Shown: positions 10,480-21,814 of the stretch, in pieces | Numbering within the stretch: the stretch's first letter is position 1 | How the letters are laid out: each line of letters begins with the position of its first letter | Assembly (NCBI RefSeq): GCF_023898315.1 | Contig: NC_064619.1 | Location: 303,218,150 to 303,282,149, forward strand | DNA: 64,000 nucleotides | DNA from: Schistocerca nitens | Taxonomy: Eukaryota; Arthropoda; Insecta; Orthoptera; Acrididae | Direction: 5' to 3' | Made by a program: the position numbers and the translations under genes | Notes under the pieces: generated by a model | Told to the model about the DNA's origin: nothing | Seen by the model: only the letters and a program-made list of their open reading frames with translations | Databases searched by the model: none

Positions 10480-11453
10480 TAGCGGCCTCGTGCTGTCACG
10501 GACACCAGACCGTGTTGTCTACCTGACTGAGGAAAAAATGAGCCATTATCGGTTTTAAATTGAAAGCAGTAACACTGTTTAAGATTATCTGCGTATGTCT
10601 CTGTAGTATTTCTAAAGATAATAGATTACTGACACAAAATTTAAAGAGTGCACTGATGCAATTCTATTTTATTAAACAAAATTTTTCGTTTTACAAACTG
10701 GTACAAGAATTTTATTTACGTGTTGTATTCCCGTATGAGCTGTTGTGTAGTATTGCAAAATTAAACCACAAGATTAAGAACAAAAATTATTTTACTTACA
10801 TTCTAAAACTTTTCTAAATGACGTGATAATCTGTAGCAGAGTCGACCAAATAAGTAACAGACAGTCGTAGTGGGCGCTGGTGCTGCTACATCACACACCT
10901 ATACCTCAAACAAGCACATACCACAATTTTGTATACATCGCTATGCCAACGCCTCGTCATAAAGTTTACCAGGTTACTGAATTTTTTTTTATTATTTTTG
11001 GTGTTTAGGAATTTTTCTGTTTCGAACTTAACATTAAATGAGAAAAGAATTTTGTGGGAACATTAAATGTGAATGCATTTCTGCACACAGATTATAAATG
11101 GGAGCCAATTTTGTTCAGAGGTTACAATATTAAAAACTCATTTTAATTATTATTTTTGTGGGGAGTTTACGCCTGGTACATTTTTATTTTTTAATATTTT
11201 CTGTGGGGAGGTTACAACTACCACACAATGCTGTGCTCCAAAAGTATATTCTGAATTTTTTTTCTTAAATTAAGGCCCACGTTGAGCAAGCAAAACCTGT
11301 AATATTTTGAAAGATGAAAATTTTTGTTTCAACATAAATTAAAGAAGCTTTGAAGCTATATACATCCATGTGCAATAAAGCTGGCTCCTGGAATACCATT
11401 TTTGGAAAATAAGCTGTACACACACTTCAAAAGGACTTCAAATTGCAGCAGGT
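10480..11453. other. AT-rich spacer
   Basis: No gene recognised. Two similar stretches ending GTGGGGAGTTTAC (near 11160) and GTGGGGAGGTTAC (near 11205) suggest a small decayed repeat of unknown type. Confidence 0.35.
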
Positions 11454-11466
11454 GATCGTCGAAATA

Positions 11467-11664
11467 CCGGCCGTTGTGGCTGAGCGGTTCTAGGCACTTC
11501 AGTCCGGAACCGCGCGACTGCTATGGTTGCAAGTTCCAGTCCTGTCTCGGGTATGGAAGTATGTCATGTCCTTAGATTAGTTATGTTTAATTAGCTCTAA
11601 GTTCTAGGGGAATTATGACCTCAGATGTTAAGTCCCATAGTGCTCAGAGCCATTTGAACCATTT
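11467..11664 (+). mobile_element. tRNA-derived SINE, copy 2
   Basis: Head CCGGCCGTTGTGGCTGAGCG, a diverged B box (GCAAGTTCCAGTCC), and the family tail ending CAGAGCCATTTGAACCATTT. Target duplications GATCGTCGAAATA (11454-11466) and GATCGTCTAAATA (11665-11677) differ at one base, so the insertion is moderately old. Confidence 0.92.
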
Positions 11665-11679
11665 GATCGTCTAAATATC

Positions 11680-12880
11680 CTGCTTTGTATCAGGCATATT
11701 TCAGCTCATTGGAAAGCCTAGACGAAGATAACTGATTATGTATGTGTGACTGCAGCGTGATTATATTATTTATCAAGTCGCGAAGTGGCGATCGACAGCA
11801 TAAACATTCAACAGAAATATACTCGAAATTCTTCTTACTATGTTCTTCCATCATAGAAAGCAGTATACAACCAACAGCTGTTTCTGTTCCATTTAGCCCT
11901 TTGGGATCAACAGATGAGCGAGCTCCTTGCCCTCAGGTATGGCGCTCTAAATCGTTCTTTCGCGTTGGCCAACCCAAGAATCTAACAATAATACAGATTT
12001 TTCTTCCTCACTGGGAAAGAAAACATCTTTGAAACATCTTTTGATTTGGTCAGACGATTTTTTACCGGTAAAGATGCTGTCACAAGTACATTTGGGGTTT
12101 CAAAAAGAGATTCTCGAATCCTCCGTTCAAACTAACCATTAGTTTCTTTTAAAACTACGAAAAGGTGTGTGGTCAGTGGGAAGAAACTAGCGTGAGGAAC
12201 TTGTTCATCAGGTGATTCCAAAGCTCTCGACAGAACAGATACAGTCGTGGGACGTATACAACTTCCACTATTGGAAGAACTCTGTGTGAAGATTTGCAGA
12301 TCTAGTTCTGTTGAATGATTTTGATATCAGTTTCCAACTGAGTAACAATATAATCAAGCTGCAGACAGTAAATCACAAGCAAGTCTCTTAGCAAACGCTT
12401 ACCAATATATTGAAATAAGCGTGATACAAACTACGATATTTAGAGGGTCACCTGCGACGTGCTGGAATCCTGCTGAATTTTGTTTTATATTATGTTCACC
12501 GTCGTGTATAACACGTGAATAAATTACATTCACTTTATGTGCAAGGTGTAAGAAATCCTTATGTTTGAATCATCATTGAAACGATTTAGTATCGTAATAA
12601 TGAATTACTCATTATTTCCAGTTAACAAGAAACACATACGTGAAACGGTAAACTAAAAGCAAAAAAACCATGAATGTAAAACGTAAAATGACAATTTAAA
12701 AACATAAATCAAATACGAGTTTAATAAATAATTGGAATAAATATAAGAGTTAAGATATTTTAATCAGGCAGGTTAAAAATTTGTTTCATAGTAAATTCTC
12801 AATCGCGTATATTATGTAAAGAAATTTCCTTCATTTTATGTGCAACGTGTAAAAAAAACCTAATGTTTCAGCATTTTTCT
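11680..12880. other. Spacer without recognised genes
   Basis: AT-rich, no domain recognised; the right end leads into a GIY-YIG fragment. Confidence 0.45.
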
Positions 12881-12889
12881 ACAGGTTAT

Positions 12890-13030
12890 CATAATTGTGA
12901 TGTTTCTTGTCCATAATGTGTTCAGCAAATGTAGAATGACAGCTGTTACTTTTCAATGCTCTTCTGTGTTCCGTGTATCTGGTACTAAAGTTTCTGCTTG
13001 TCTGTCGTATGTAAACTGATTTGCAGTTCT
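12890..13030 (-). mobile_element. GIY-YIG endonuclease fragment of a second PLE type
   Basis: The minus strand reads CKSVYIRQTSRNFSTRY, then TEHRRALKSN, then HSTFAEHIMDKKHHNYDN. This matches the core of GIY-YIG nucleases of Poseidon/Neptune-like PLEs (VYIGQT, RYxEH, S-FAEH). The wording differs from the Penelope-type copies at 2690-5400 (QPDKSAVAEH), so it is a different lineage. Only about 45 residues are recognisable; the rest is lost. Confidence 0.7.
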
Positions 13031-13473
13031 GACGTGTTAGTTGCTAAATACCAAATGTGTTGTGTTTGTCTGTGCTTGTGTTGGTTGTCCTTAGTTTTCT
13101 CTGTGTTGAGTTGTCTGTTACCTTGGTTATTTTTAGCCATTGTTTTCTGAGTACTTTGCCTGCTCTTTTTTTTTTTTACGCAAAATAGAACGACACCACA
13201 TATCGCTTGCCAAGTGAAAGATTTGCTTCGGGAAACCTTCAATAACGGTAGCGACATCTCTAAGAAGTTTCAAGGTATGAGGTCTTCAGATCCTCCAATC
13301 TAAAGCCACGTGTTTTCTGGTTCGAGGAATATCTCAAATGTCATGTCTGTCTGGATGTATCGGGAATCTGTCTTATCTGAAAGAGAGCATACGACGAGAT
13401 ATCGCACGTTGATTACACAAGATATGCCGCGAGCAGCTGTCGAACAACCCACGTTAGGGACGCAACGTGTTGC

Positions 13474-13669
13474 GCCATTGTGGCCTAGCGGTTCTAGGCG
13501 CTTCAGTGTAGAACCGCGCTGCTGCCACGATCGCAGGTTCGAATCCTGCCTCGGACATAGAGGTGTGTGATGTTCATAGATCTGTTAGGTTTAAGTTGTT
13601 CTAAGTCCAGGGGACTGATGACCTCAGATGTTAAGTCCCATAGTGCTCAGAGCCATTTGAACCATTTTT
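13474..13669 (+). mobile_element. tRNA-derived SINE, copy 3
   Basis: Contains GCGGTTCTAGGCGCTTCAGT, the B box GGTTCGAATCCTGCC, the block TAAGTCCAGGGGACTGATG and the tail CAGAGCCATTTGAACCATTT. A possible short target duplication TGTTGC occurs at 13468-13473 and 13670-13675; it is short enough to be chance. Confidence 0.88.
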
Positions 13670-13679
13670 TGTTGCTAAG

Positions 13680-15310
13680 TTAGGAGACTGGACTGTATCG
13701 AACATATACTATACATTCAGCGAATTTCGCGACCGCACCGATTAATGAACATACCTACGATATTTCAGCGTCTTGAGATGTACACAGCCGTCACTGCAGC
13801 TCTTGGCATGACATCAGTCTAATTATAACCACCGGTTACACACATACACATATAGATTTTGAGACAGTCTGTACAAGTCTTCACTTACAGCAGCAGACTA
13901 TTGTTAGGTTTGGTTGTGGGTAATTTCATCAGTTGTAAAACCTCGAACAGTGATAACCTTATATTTCTCACCTATTGAAAACGAAAGTAATAGCCTACTC
14001 AACACTTGGGTAGTGTCAGAGCAAACGTGACCCAAGTAAGTAGTGATCCAAAATGCACATTTCAGCTTTTATTGATTTTTCATGACCGGTGATTTTTCCT
14101 TGTCACATGAATGGAACTAATAAGTCAAATAAGGTTTCTCTTCGTTACGTAAAGGGAGGTACCAAAAGCCAAATATGACTCGGAGTTTAGAACAGAAGCC
14201 CGGCAGTTTGTCAGCGCTATAGGCTCCATGTGACCTGTAACTGGACCTGAGTGAATCCATTCTGTGAGCCACATGCTGGAGGTGATAAAAGAGTGGATAC
14301 GAGTAGTTGTCCGCGTCATCTGTGAGCGAATGTTCCCTGAAGGCAATGCTGAAAGGCTAATCGTGTTTACCAGAGCCGAATTCACACAATATACAACGAT
14401 AGCATTGACATCTTACACAGAACTGTTGGCTTCCGTTACTTGAAATGACTTGTCGCTACAGACTATGCCCTCTGTAGATACTCGAACATGTCTTGGAATT
14501 TTATCTCCATCAGACAGGTACCAAAATATACGAAAGATGACTTTTGCAGTAGAATAAGATGCAAAGACTCTAAATGTATATGAAGAAGCAAAGGCTTGTT
14601 TACAAGTCTACAACCACGCTACTAACACACGGAGAATGTCATCTCAACATCAGGAAGCTTGCAACATTGCCACACAAAAGCTTGTAATGCAGATTTTAGA
14701 GGAGCGAAGATTATAATAAACTCTCAAGTTTACTTAGCTTGTCATGTTGCGATGGCTTCACTTCTTCTTGTCCAGGGATCTGATTCTTGAAGCTGAAGGT
14801 CTAAAATCAGGTACCCACGGTTGGTTTGAACTAAATAAATTGGAAGATTGTTGTTGCAGAATTTTTTACGTAAATATGTTTTCCGCTCGTTTTCTCACAT
14901 TTTAGTATATCAAACAGTATTTTGATTTTTCACATAAGCAAACCAAAATTACGTAGTTTTCACCCATAATACAAAAATACTTCTCGTCACATCAGAGGCA
15001 AGCTTACGACTCTCACACTCTGCGGAAATAACAATATTCCAAAGGGTTTTCAATTTTTCTTAACAAATGAAACCCTACTGGTTTTTGTTAGATTATTAAT
15101 TTTGATTATTCTTTCATAAATGAATCCAGAAATAAACATAGTAAAAAGTACAGGATTGCGTAATAAATAACAGGAATGTTGAATGTGCAAATAATTCGTA
15201 ATTAAATTTTTCTTTTTAAATTAACTATATATTCAGAAATAGTACTTATCGATTATAACAGCGAAACTAAAATATTTTATAAAGTAATTCCTTTTCATGA
15301 ATTTTAACTT
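13680..15310. other. AT-rich spacer
   Basis: No coding region or repeat recognised over 1.6 kb. Confidence 0.45.
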
Positions 15311-15693
15311 GATATATTACAAGTTGTTGTTGTGGTCTTCAGCGCAGAGACTGGTTTGATGCAGCTCTCCATGCTACTCTATCCTGTGCAAGCTTCATCT
15401 CCCAGTACCTACTGCAACCTACATCCTTATGAATCTCTTTAGTGTATTCATCTCTTGGTCTCCCTCTACGATATTTACCCTCCACGCTACCCTCCAATGC
15501 TAAATTGGTGATCCCTTGATGCCTCAGAATATGCCCCACCAACCGATCCCTTCTTCTAGTCAAGTTGTGCCACAAATTTCTCTTCTCTCCCGTTCTATTC
15601 AATACCTCTTCATTAGTTATGTGATCTACCCATCTAATCTTCAGCATTCTTCTGTAGCACCATAAAGCTTCTATTCTCTTCTTGTCTAAACTA

Positions 15694-17115
15694 CACTCCT
15701 GGAAATTGAAATAAGAACACCGTGAATTCATTGTCCCAGGAAGGGGAAACTTTATTGACACATTCCTGGGGTCAGATACATCACATGATCACACTGACAG
15801 AACCACAGGCACATAGACACAGGCAACAGAGCATGCACAATGTCGGCACTAGTACAGTGTATATCCACCTTTCTCAGCAATGCAGGCTGCTATTCTCCCA
15901 TGGAGACGATCGTAGAGATGCTGGATGTAGTCCTGTGGAACGGCTTGCCATGCCATTTCCACCTGGCGCCTCAGTTGGACCAGCGTTCGTGCTGGACGTG
16001 CAGACCGCGTGAGACGACGCTTCATCCAGTCCCAAACATGCTCAATGGGGGACAGATCCGGAGATCTTGCTGGCTAGGGTAGTTGACTTACACCTTCTAG
16101 AGCACGTTGGGTGGCACGGGATAGATGCGGACCTGCATTGTCCTGTTGGAACAGCAAGTTCCCTTGCCGGTCTAGGAATGGTAGAACGATGGGTTCGATG
16201 ACGGGTTGGATGTACCGTGCACTATTCAGTGTCCCCTCGACGATCACCAGTGGTGTACGGCCAGTGTAGGAGATCGCTCCTCACACCATGATGCCGGGTG
16301 TTGGCCCTGTGTGCCTCGGTCGTATGCAGTCCTGATTGTGGCGCTCACCTGCACGGCGCCAAACACGCATACGACCATCATTGGCACCAAGGCAGAAGCG
16401 ACTCTCATCGCTGAAGACGACACGTCTCCATTCGTCCCTCCATTCACGCCTGTCGCGACACCACTGGAGGCGGGCTGCACGATGTTGGGGCGTGAGCGGA
16501 AGACGGCCTAACGGTGTGCGGGACCGTAGCCCAGCTTCATGGAGACGGCTGCGAATGGTCCTCGCCGATACCCCAGGAGCAACAGTGTCCCTAATTTGCT
16601 GGGAAGTGGCGGTGCGGTCCCCTACGGCACTGCGTAGGATCCTACGGTCTTGGCGTGCATCCGTGCGTCGCTGCGGTCCGGTCCCAGGTCGACGGGCACG
16701 TGCACCTTCCGCCGACCACTGGCGACAACATCGATGTACTGTGGAGACCTCACGCCCCACGTGTTGAGCAATTCGGCGGTACGTCCACCCGGCCTCCCGC
16801 ATGCCCACTATACGCCCTCGCTCAAAGTCCGTCAACTGCACATACGGTTCACGTCCACGCTGTCGCGGCATGCTACCAGTGTTAAAGACTGCGATGGAGC
16901 TCCGTATGCCACGGCAAACTGGCTGACACTGACGGCGGCGGTGCACAAATGCTGCGCAGCTAGCGCCATTCGAAGGCCAACACCGCGGTTCCTGGTGTGT
17001 CCGCTGTGCCGTGCGTGTGATCATTGCTTGTACAGCTCTCTCGCAGTGTCCGGAGCAAGTATGGTGGGTCTGACACACCGGTGTCAATGTGTTCTTTTTT
17101 CCATTTCCAGGAGTG
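15694..17115 (-). mobile_element. Tc1-like transposon, copy A, 1422 bp
   Basis: Inverted ends CACTCCTGGAAATTGAAATA (left) and the complement of CCATTTCCAGGAGTG (right), flanked by TA dinucleotides at 15692-15693 and 17116-17117 as expected for Tc1/mariner. Length is exactly that of copy B at 24115-25536. A by-eye comparison found about 13 substitutions and no indels, roughly 99% identity. The insertion lies in a LINE that reads on at both sides. Confidence 0.95.
15849..16871 (-). pseudogene. Tc1-like transposase, copy A, one premature stop
   Basis: Starts MPRQRGREPYVQLTDFERGR at 16871 and matches the intact 340-aa transposase of copy B almost residue for residue. At 16281-16283 a TGA stands where copy B has a TGT cysteine codon (in MVCGAISY), cutting the product after about 196 residues, between the first catalytic Asp (FSDESRF) and the second. 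Apart from that the frame remains open to the position of the normal stop as far as I traced it. One very recent disabling substitution explains the state of the gene. Confidence 0.88.
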
Positions 17116-17267
17116 TATATTCACCTACTATGTTTCCTTTTCTTCCTTTTCCTACTAGCGAATTCCAGTCATCCACGACTATAAAATTTTCGACTCCCTT
17201 CACTATCTGGATAATTTCTTTTATCTCGTCATACATTTCAGCAATCTCTTCGTCATCTGCGGAGCTA

Positions 17268-17464
17268 AATGGTTCAAATGGCTCTGAGCACTATGGGACT
17301 CAACTGCTGTGGTCATTAGTCCCCGAGAACTTAGAACTACTTAAACCTGACTAACCTAAGGACATCACACACATCCATGCCCGAGGCAGGATTCGAACCT
17401 GCGACCGTAGCAGTCGCACGGTTCCGGACTGCGCGCCTAGAACCGCGAGACCACCGCGGCCGGC
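17268..17464 (-). mobile_element. tRNA-derived SINE, copy 4, inserted in the LINE
   Basis: Reverse orientation: AATGGTTCAAATGGCTCTGA at the left is the complement of the family tail, and GGCAGGATTCGAACCTGCGA near 17386 the complement of the B box. The 12-bp target duplication TCTGCGGAGCTA at 17256-17267 and 17465-17476 is perfect and belongs to the LINE endonuclease sequence, so the order of events is certain. Confidence 0.95.
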
Positions 17465-17627
17465 TCTGCGGAGCTAGTTGACATATAAACTTGTACTACC
17501 GTGGCAGGCGTGGGCTTCGTATCTATCTTGGCCACAATAATGCGTTCACTATACGTATATTACATATTACATACTGTGTATAAAACTACATGAAAGTTTT
17601 CAGAAAATCAAATGAGACAACATTGAC

Positions 17628-17945
17628 GTGAAACTTCCTGGCAGACTAAAACTGTGTGCACCTGCCCGCAAAAGGCGAAGGTCCCGAGTTCGAGTCCCGG
17701 TCCGTCACACAGTTGTTATCTGCCAGGAAGCTTTATCACTCTGCTGCAGAGTGAAAATGTAATTATGGAAACATCCCCCAGACTGTGGCAAAACCATGTC
17801 TCCACAGTATCCTTTCTTCCAGGAGTGCTAGTTCTGCAAGTTTCGCAGGAGAGCTTTTTTGAAGTTCGGAAGGTAGGAGACGGGGTACTGGAGGAATTGG
17901 AGCTGTGGGGAGTGGTCGTGAGTCGTGTTTGGGTAGCTCAGTATA
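17628..17945 (+). mobile_element. Second tRNA-like repeat (SINE-type), about 320 bp
   Basis: Begins TGAAACTTCCTGGCAGACTA, carries a tRNA-like B box (GAGTTCGAGTCCCGGTCCG) near 17688 and repeats part of its own start in complement (CTGCCAGGAAGCTT). Then comes CTCTGCTGCAGAGTGAAAAT and a 200-bp body ending GTTTGGGTAGCTCAG, itself a tRNA-like A-box string. I recognise this as a common orthopteran repeat; boundaries are approximate and no target duplication was found. Confidence 0.7.
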
Positions 17946-18062
17946 ATCCGCCTTCAGCAGTACAGCGGTTCGGACGGTGTTTACGTGTCTGCCACACGTG
18001 TGCGAGAGAGGTGTTTATGTTAAGTGTGTAGCGGTGTGCCATGGTAATACATAGAACAAATC

Positions 18063-19482
18063 ATGGCCCTGTCGTTCCGCAAATCGACACTGAAATTTAA
18101 TTTTGTTTACGAATATGATCAACCGAAGATTTGCGAGATAGAACGTTATTTACGGACGAGGTAAAAATCGAGCCTCACTTTCTAGTTGGAATACACATAT
18201 CTATAGTCAGCAGCATGGTCTATGTCAAGCTCATCAATGAAGCGACATGTGACTAACTACTACTCTGACACCGACAAGGACTTCGTTTCCGTCATTTGGT
18301 CAGGAATGTTGGAGCGGACACAGTTGAACACGCCTCGTCTTTGAGCTTCCATTCGAAGTGCCAGAAGGATTGGTGACAAACGCCCTGCGTCCTTACGCAA
18401 CCGTCCTATTCCACGTGGCTGAAAAACGGGTGAGTTTCAAAACGTATTCGCCGGCGGCGGTGGTCTCGTGGTTCTAGGCGCGCAGTCCGGAACCGCGCGA
18501 CTGCTACGGTCGCAGGTTCGAATCCTGCCTCGGGCATGGATGTGTGTGATATCCTTAGGTTAGTTAGGTTTAAGTAGTTCTAAGTTCTGGGGGACTTATG
18601 ACCACAGCTGTTGAGTCCCATAGTGCTCAGAGCCATTTGAACCATTTTTAAAAACGTATTCTGTCCTCAATGACGTCAGACAAATACGGATCTAACCCCG
18701 AAAATAGGTTCCGTCATCAGTGTACATCGCTGGTTGTATGGCGATTGTCATCTACGAATGACAACCAAGGACGTGCTCCAGAGTGTGGCAAGGAGGGATA
18801 CGTACGTTCTGAGTGTACTCAACGAAAGTTGTTACAGCTGCCACGGGATGATTCACCACTAACACCGCATCCGACTATGCTCTCCATGACCTATTCGCCG
18901 CATTACGATTTGACGTAGACCCCGAGGCAGAAACGTACCGGAACGTACAGACAGAGGCAGATCGTGGCGAGCCACGGAAGAACGACGTTGCACTGGACCG
19001 CCTGCAACAGTCAGAGGACGCCCTCTCTCTTCGGTGCCTCTTGCCGCCCCCCCCCCACCCCCTTCAGATAGGCACTTACAGACGTCGAGAATTCGACGGC
19101 GCAAGGTTTCGACGTCCCCCACGAACAACCAGAGGCCATGCAGACTGATTTTGAGGCTGGGCAATGAAATCAGCGATCACCAAAACGCCGGAAGGAGCGC
19201 AGCCTCACGGTGGAAAACGACCGACCAGATCCAGCAGGCAATGCTGAGGCGTTTACGAGTACAGAGCAGATGACCACGGATACAGAAGAACTGCCTAGCA
19301 TGGATGCAAGGGTGGCCAGCGGGACGGCGACACGACCTTCCGGTGACGATGCACACGAAACAGCTGAGGAGTTCGATGGACGGCAACGGGCTACTGATGA
19401 GGCTACGGCGCCTACAACCCACGACAACGATGGGACGCTAGAGGGCCGGGGAGAAAAACCCACCCCAGCTGAGAACAAATGA
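18063..19482 (+). pseudogene. LINE ORF1/Gag-like gene, broken, with a SINE inside
   Basis: The start MALSFRKSTLKFNFVYEYDQ at 18063 and later pieces FEVPEGLVTNALRPYATVLF (near 18352) and ECGKEGYVRSECTQR (a single CCHC knuckle near 18796) identify a nucleic-acid-binding ORF1 protein of a LINE family common in arthropods. The C-terminal stretch from 19210 (MENDRPDPAGN) to 19482 is open. The frame is interrupted several times before the knuckle and by the SINE at 18450-18650. It differs from the three-knuckle protein at 7739-8593. No ORF2 follows within the next 700 bp. Confidence 0.75.
18450..18650 (+). mobile_element. tRNA-derived SINE, copy 5
   Basis: Head GCCGGCGGCGGTGGTCTCGT, a perfect B box (GGTTCGAATCCTGCC) near 18514 and the full family tail. 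The 11-bp repeats AAAACGTATTC at 18439-18449 and 18651-18661 are identical, indicating a fairly young insertion into the older ORF1 pseudogene. Confidence 0.95.
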
Positions 19483-20187
19483 TGCTGGAGGAAGTGCTCC
19501 CACATACTCTCCCGGTCTTTAAGACTGGAAGAGTGCACGGAATAACGGCAGACCATATGAGGGGACGGCGGGGGACGTTTGAAAGGAGAATTTGCTACCG
19601 TAAGGTGCCCTGTCTACGTTGACAGCCTTGCAACAAGCTTATTGGATAGGGCTTGTTAAAATCGATAGCATTGGGACGCCGGTAAAAATCAAGATGCTCA
19701 GTGACATTGAAAGTTTACCGTCTTACCTCCTTGCCTAGGGACGCCAGATGAAAGTTGATGTTGTCAAGCCCTGATTCAAAATTGCGCAACGGATAACTGG
19801 GGAGAGGAGCTTGAGAGCGCTACCTAGAGAGCGTGTCCTTTCTGTACGGTACTAGGCAAGGGGCTGGAAAGCTCACACGCTGATGTGTGGGTCCCTGCAT
19901 TCTATAGCTTTTATTTTAAATAAATTCCTTTAACTTGACTTCTTTGTGGTTTTTAAGGTATGTTAAAGATTGATGACAGTTGATTTCCTATTTATTTTAA
20001 ACATTATCACTCGACTTTACAGCGATAGCAGCAATTGTTTCACTTTACAGATATTACAATTTTACAACTTATAGCTCGGGTATATTATATACTGATCTGC
20101 ACGCACATTTCTACGGGTAAGACGGAATTGCGTTGGCCAAATGTATACCACCAAAGTCTCCCAATATTTTACATAGGACGTTCACTA
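19483..20187. other. Downstream part of the ORF1 remnant, then AT-rich spacer
   Basis: 19483-19910 continues in GC-richer sequence that probably belongs to the same LINE. From 19910 the sequence is AT-rich without recognised content. Confidence 0.4.
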
Positions 20188-21513
20188 CGAGGTGCGGCTA
20201 GAAAAAAACCGGACTGATGCTGGAAAAAACATTTATTTACAATTATTTACAATTTCATGTTATCTCCTTCAATGTACTCTCCTCCTCGGTCTCTACACCG
20301 CTCCATACGAATTTTCCACTGTTCATAGCAATGCTGCAGATGCAGATCATTTTCGGTAAGTCCATACATTACTTCCGTCGCTTTTTCTTTTACTGCTTCA
20401 ACAGTCTCAAATCTAGTTCCTTTCAAAGCTGACTTGACTTTAGGGAAAAGAAAAAAGTCACAGGGGGCCAAATCAGGTGAGTAGGGTGGATGATCTAAGA
20501 TGGGAATGTTGTGTTTTGCCAAAAACGTCTTCACTGACAACGCACTGTGAGCTGGGGCATTGTCTTGGTGAAGGATCCATGACTTTTATCTCCACAAATC
20601 GTTCCGTTTTCTCCGTACTCGCTCACGTAGGGTACCAGGACGCTAATGTAGTAATGCTGATTCACTGTTTGTCCCTCTGGTACCCAATCAATGTGCACAA
20701 TCCCTTTGATGTCAAAAAAAAAACAATCATCATTGCCTTGAATTTCGATTTTGACATTCGTGCTTTTTTTTGTCGTGGAGAACCAGGAGTTTTCCAATGC
20801 ATCGATTGGCGTTTAGTTTCGGGATCGTAAGTAAAAAACCACGATTCATCGCAAGTAATAACATTTTGTAAGAAGGTGGGATCACTTTCAATGTTTTCCA
20901 GGATGTCAGAACAAATCATTCTTCGGCGTTCCTTCTGTTCAATTGTGAGACACTTTGGAACCATTTTTGAACACACTTTGTTCATGTTGAAACTTTCATG
21001 AAGAATCTGCCTAACACTTTCCTTGTCAACTCCTGTTAACTCAGACACTGCTCTGATTGTTAAACGGCGATCTTGTCGAACAAGTTTACCGATTTTTTCA
21101 ATGTTTGCATCAGTTTTTGCTGACAATGGTCGGCCAGTGCGAGTGTCATCACTGGTGTCTTCGCGGCCATCTTTAAATCGTTTAAACCACTCAAACACTT
21201 GTGTTCGCGATAAACAATCATCGCCGTACACTTGTTGTAACATTACAAACGTTTCACTTGCAGATTTTTCTAGTTTGAAACAAAATTTGATGTTAACACG
21301 CTGTTCTTTCTGTACACTCAACATTTTCCGACGCACAGACAAAACGTCAACTACTTAAAACAGACGCCACGGGCAGACTGAGTGCAGGAGGCAGATGAAA
21401 CTCGAGCAGTAGGCGGAGCGAGAGTCACGTGACAGGCCACGCGACTTTCAGCCTTATTGCATTCGTTTTATTGTTTCACCAGTACTAGTCCGGTTTTTTC
21501 TAGCCACACCTCG
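20188..21513 (-). mobile_element. mariner-type transposon, 1326 bp
   Basis: Inverted ends CGAGGTGCGGCTAGAAAAAA (left) and the complement of TTTTTTCTAGCCACACCTCG (right), flanked by TA at 20186-20187 and 21514-21515. Length and layout are those of a full-size mariner with one transposase gene on the minus strand. Confidence 0.95.
20247..21342 (-). pseudogene. mariner transposase, frameshifted
   Basis: From 21342 the protein reads MSVRRKMLSVQKEQRVNIKF with the N-terminal HTH (VFEWFKRFKDGREDTSDD), the second HTH (KLVRQDRRLTIRAVSELTG) and the first catalytic Asp (ITCDESWFFTYDPETKRQS). Near 20660-20700 an A-rich run shifts the frame and a stop lies upstream of SWILHQDNAPAHSALSVK. The C-terminal part (20247-20575) has the second Asp (HQDNAPAH) and the third (YSPDLAPCDFFLFP), a DD34D mariner signature. 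At least two lesions separate the halves, so this copy makes no active enzyme; both ends are intact and could still be moved in trans. Confidence 0.9.
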
Positions 21514-21769
21514 TATGTGAGGAGGATAACGGGCAAACTGGGGACCAGATACTGTAACACAGGGGGTCAAATTTCCGGAATTAAACGAGCACATTCATCA
21601 CCTTACACAATCCGAAGTTGGAAATATAAGAATTAGTACAAATATTCAAATGCCTCTCTTCCATGCGTGAACATTGAGACAGACGCACTAAGGGCACGTC
21701 TGCTCACTTACCCGTCTTCTGTAACACCCCTAGAATATGGCGGGCACCCGCAGGTCTTCCTGGGCCCCG

Positions 21770-21814
21770 GTGGAGGGGATGGTCGAACCACTTTGCCGTG
21801 ACCATCCCCTCCAC
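21770..21814. repeat. Perfect 15-bp stem, 15-nt loop inverted repeat
   Basis: GTGGAGGGGATGGTC (21770-21784) and its exact complement GACCATCCCCTCCAC (21800-21814) enclose a 15-nt loop. The GC-rich stem would be stable in RNA or single-stranded DNA. No gene end lies close, so I do not call it a terminator. Confidence 0.85.

Larger units (their letters stand above)
15322..17555 (-). mobile_element. Internally deleted RTE-type LINE hosting two later insertions
   Basis: Left part (15322-15693): C-terminal end of an RTE-type reverse transcriptase on the minus strand (RRMLKIRWVDHITNEEVL, LVGHILRHQG, GKYRRGRPRDEY, WRAASNQSLR) ending in a short CAA-type tail. Right part (17118-17267 and 17477-17555): endonuclease residues matching the copy at 1-985. 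The catalytic core of the RT is absent, so the LINE has lost about 2 kb internally. The 9-bp repeats TATATTACA at 15313-15321 and 17556-17564 are its target duplication. It was later hit by a Tc1-like element (15694-17115) and a SINE (17268-17464). Without them the LINE is only about 0.6 kb. Confidence 0.85.
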
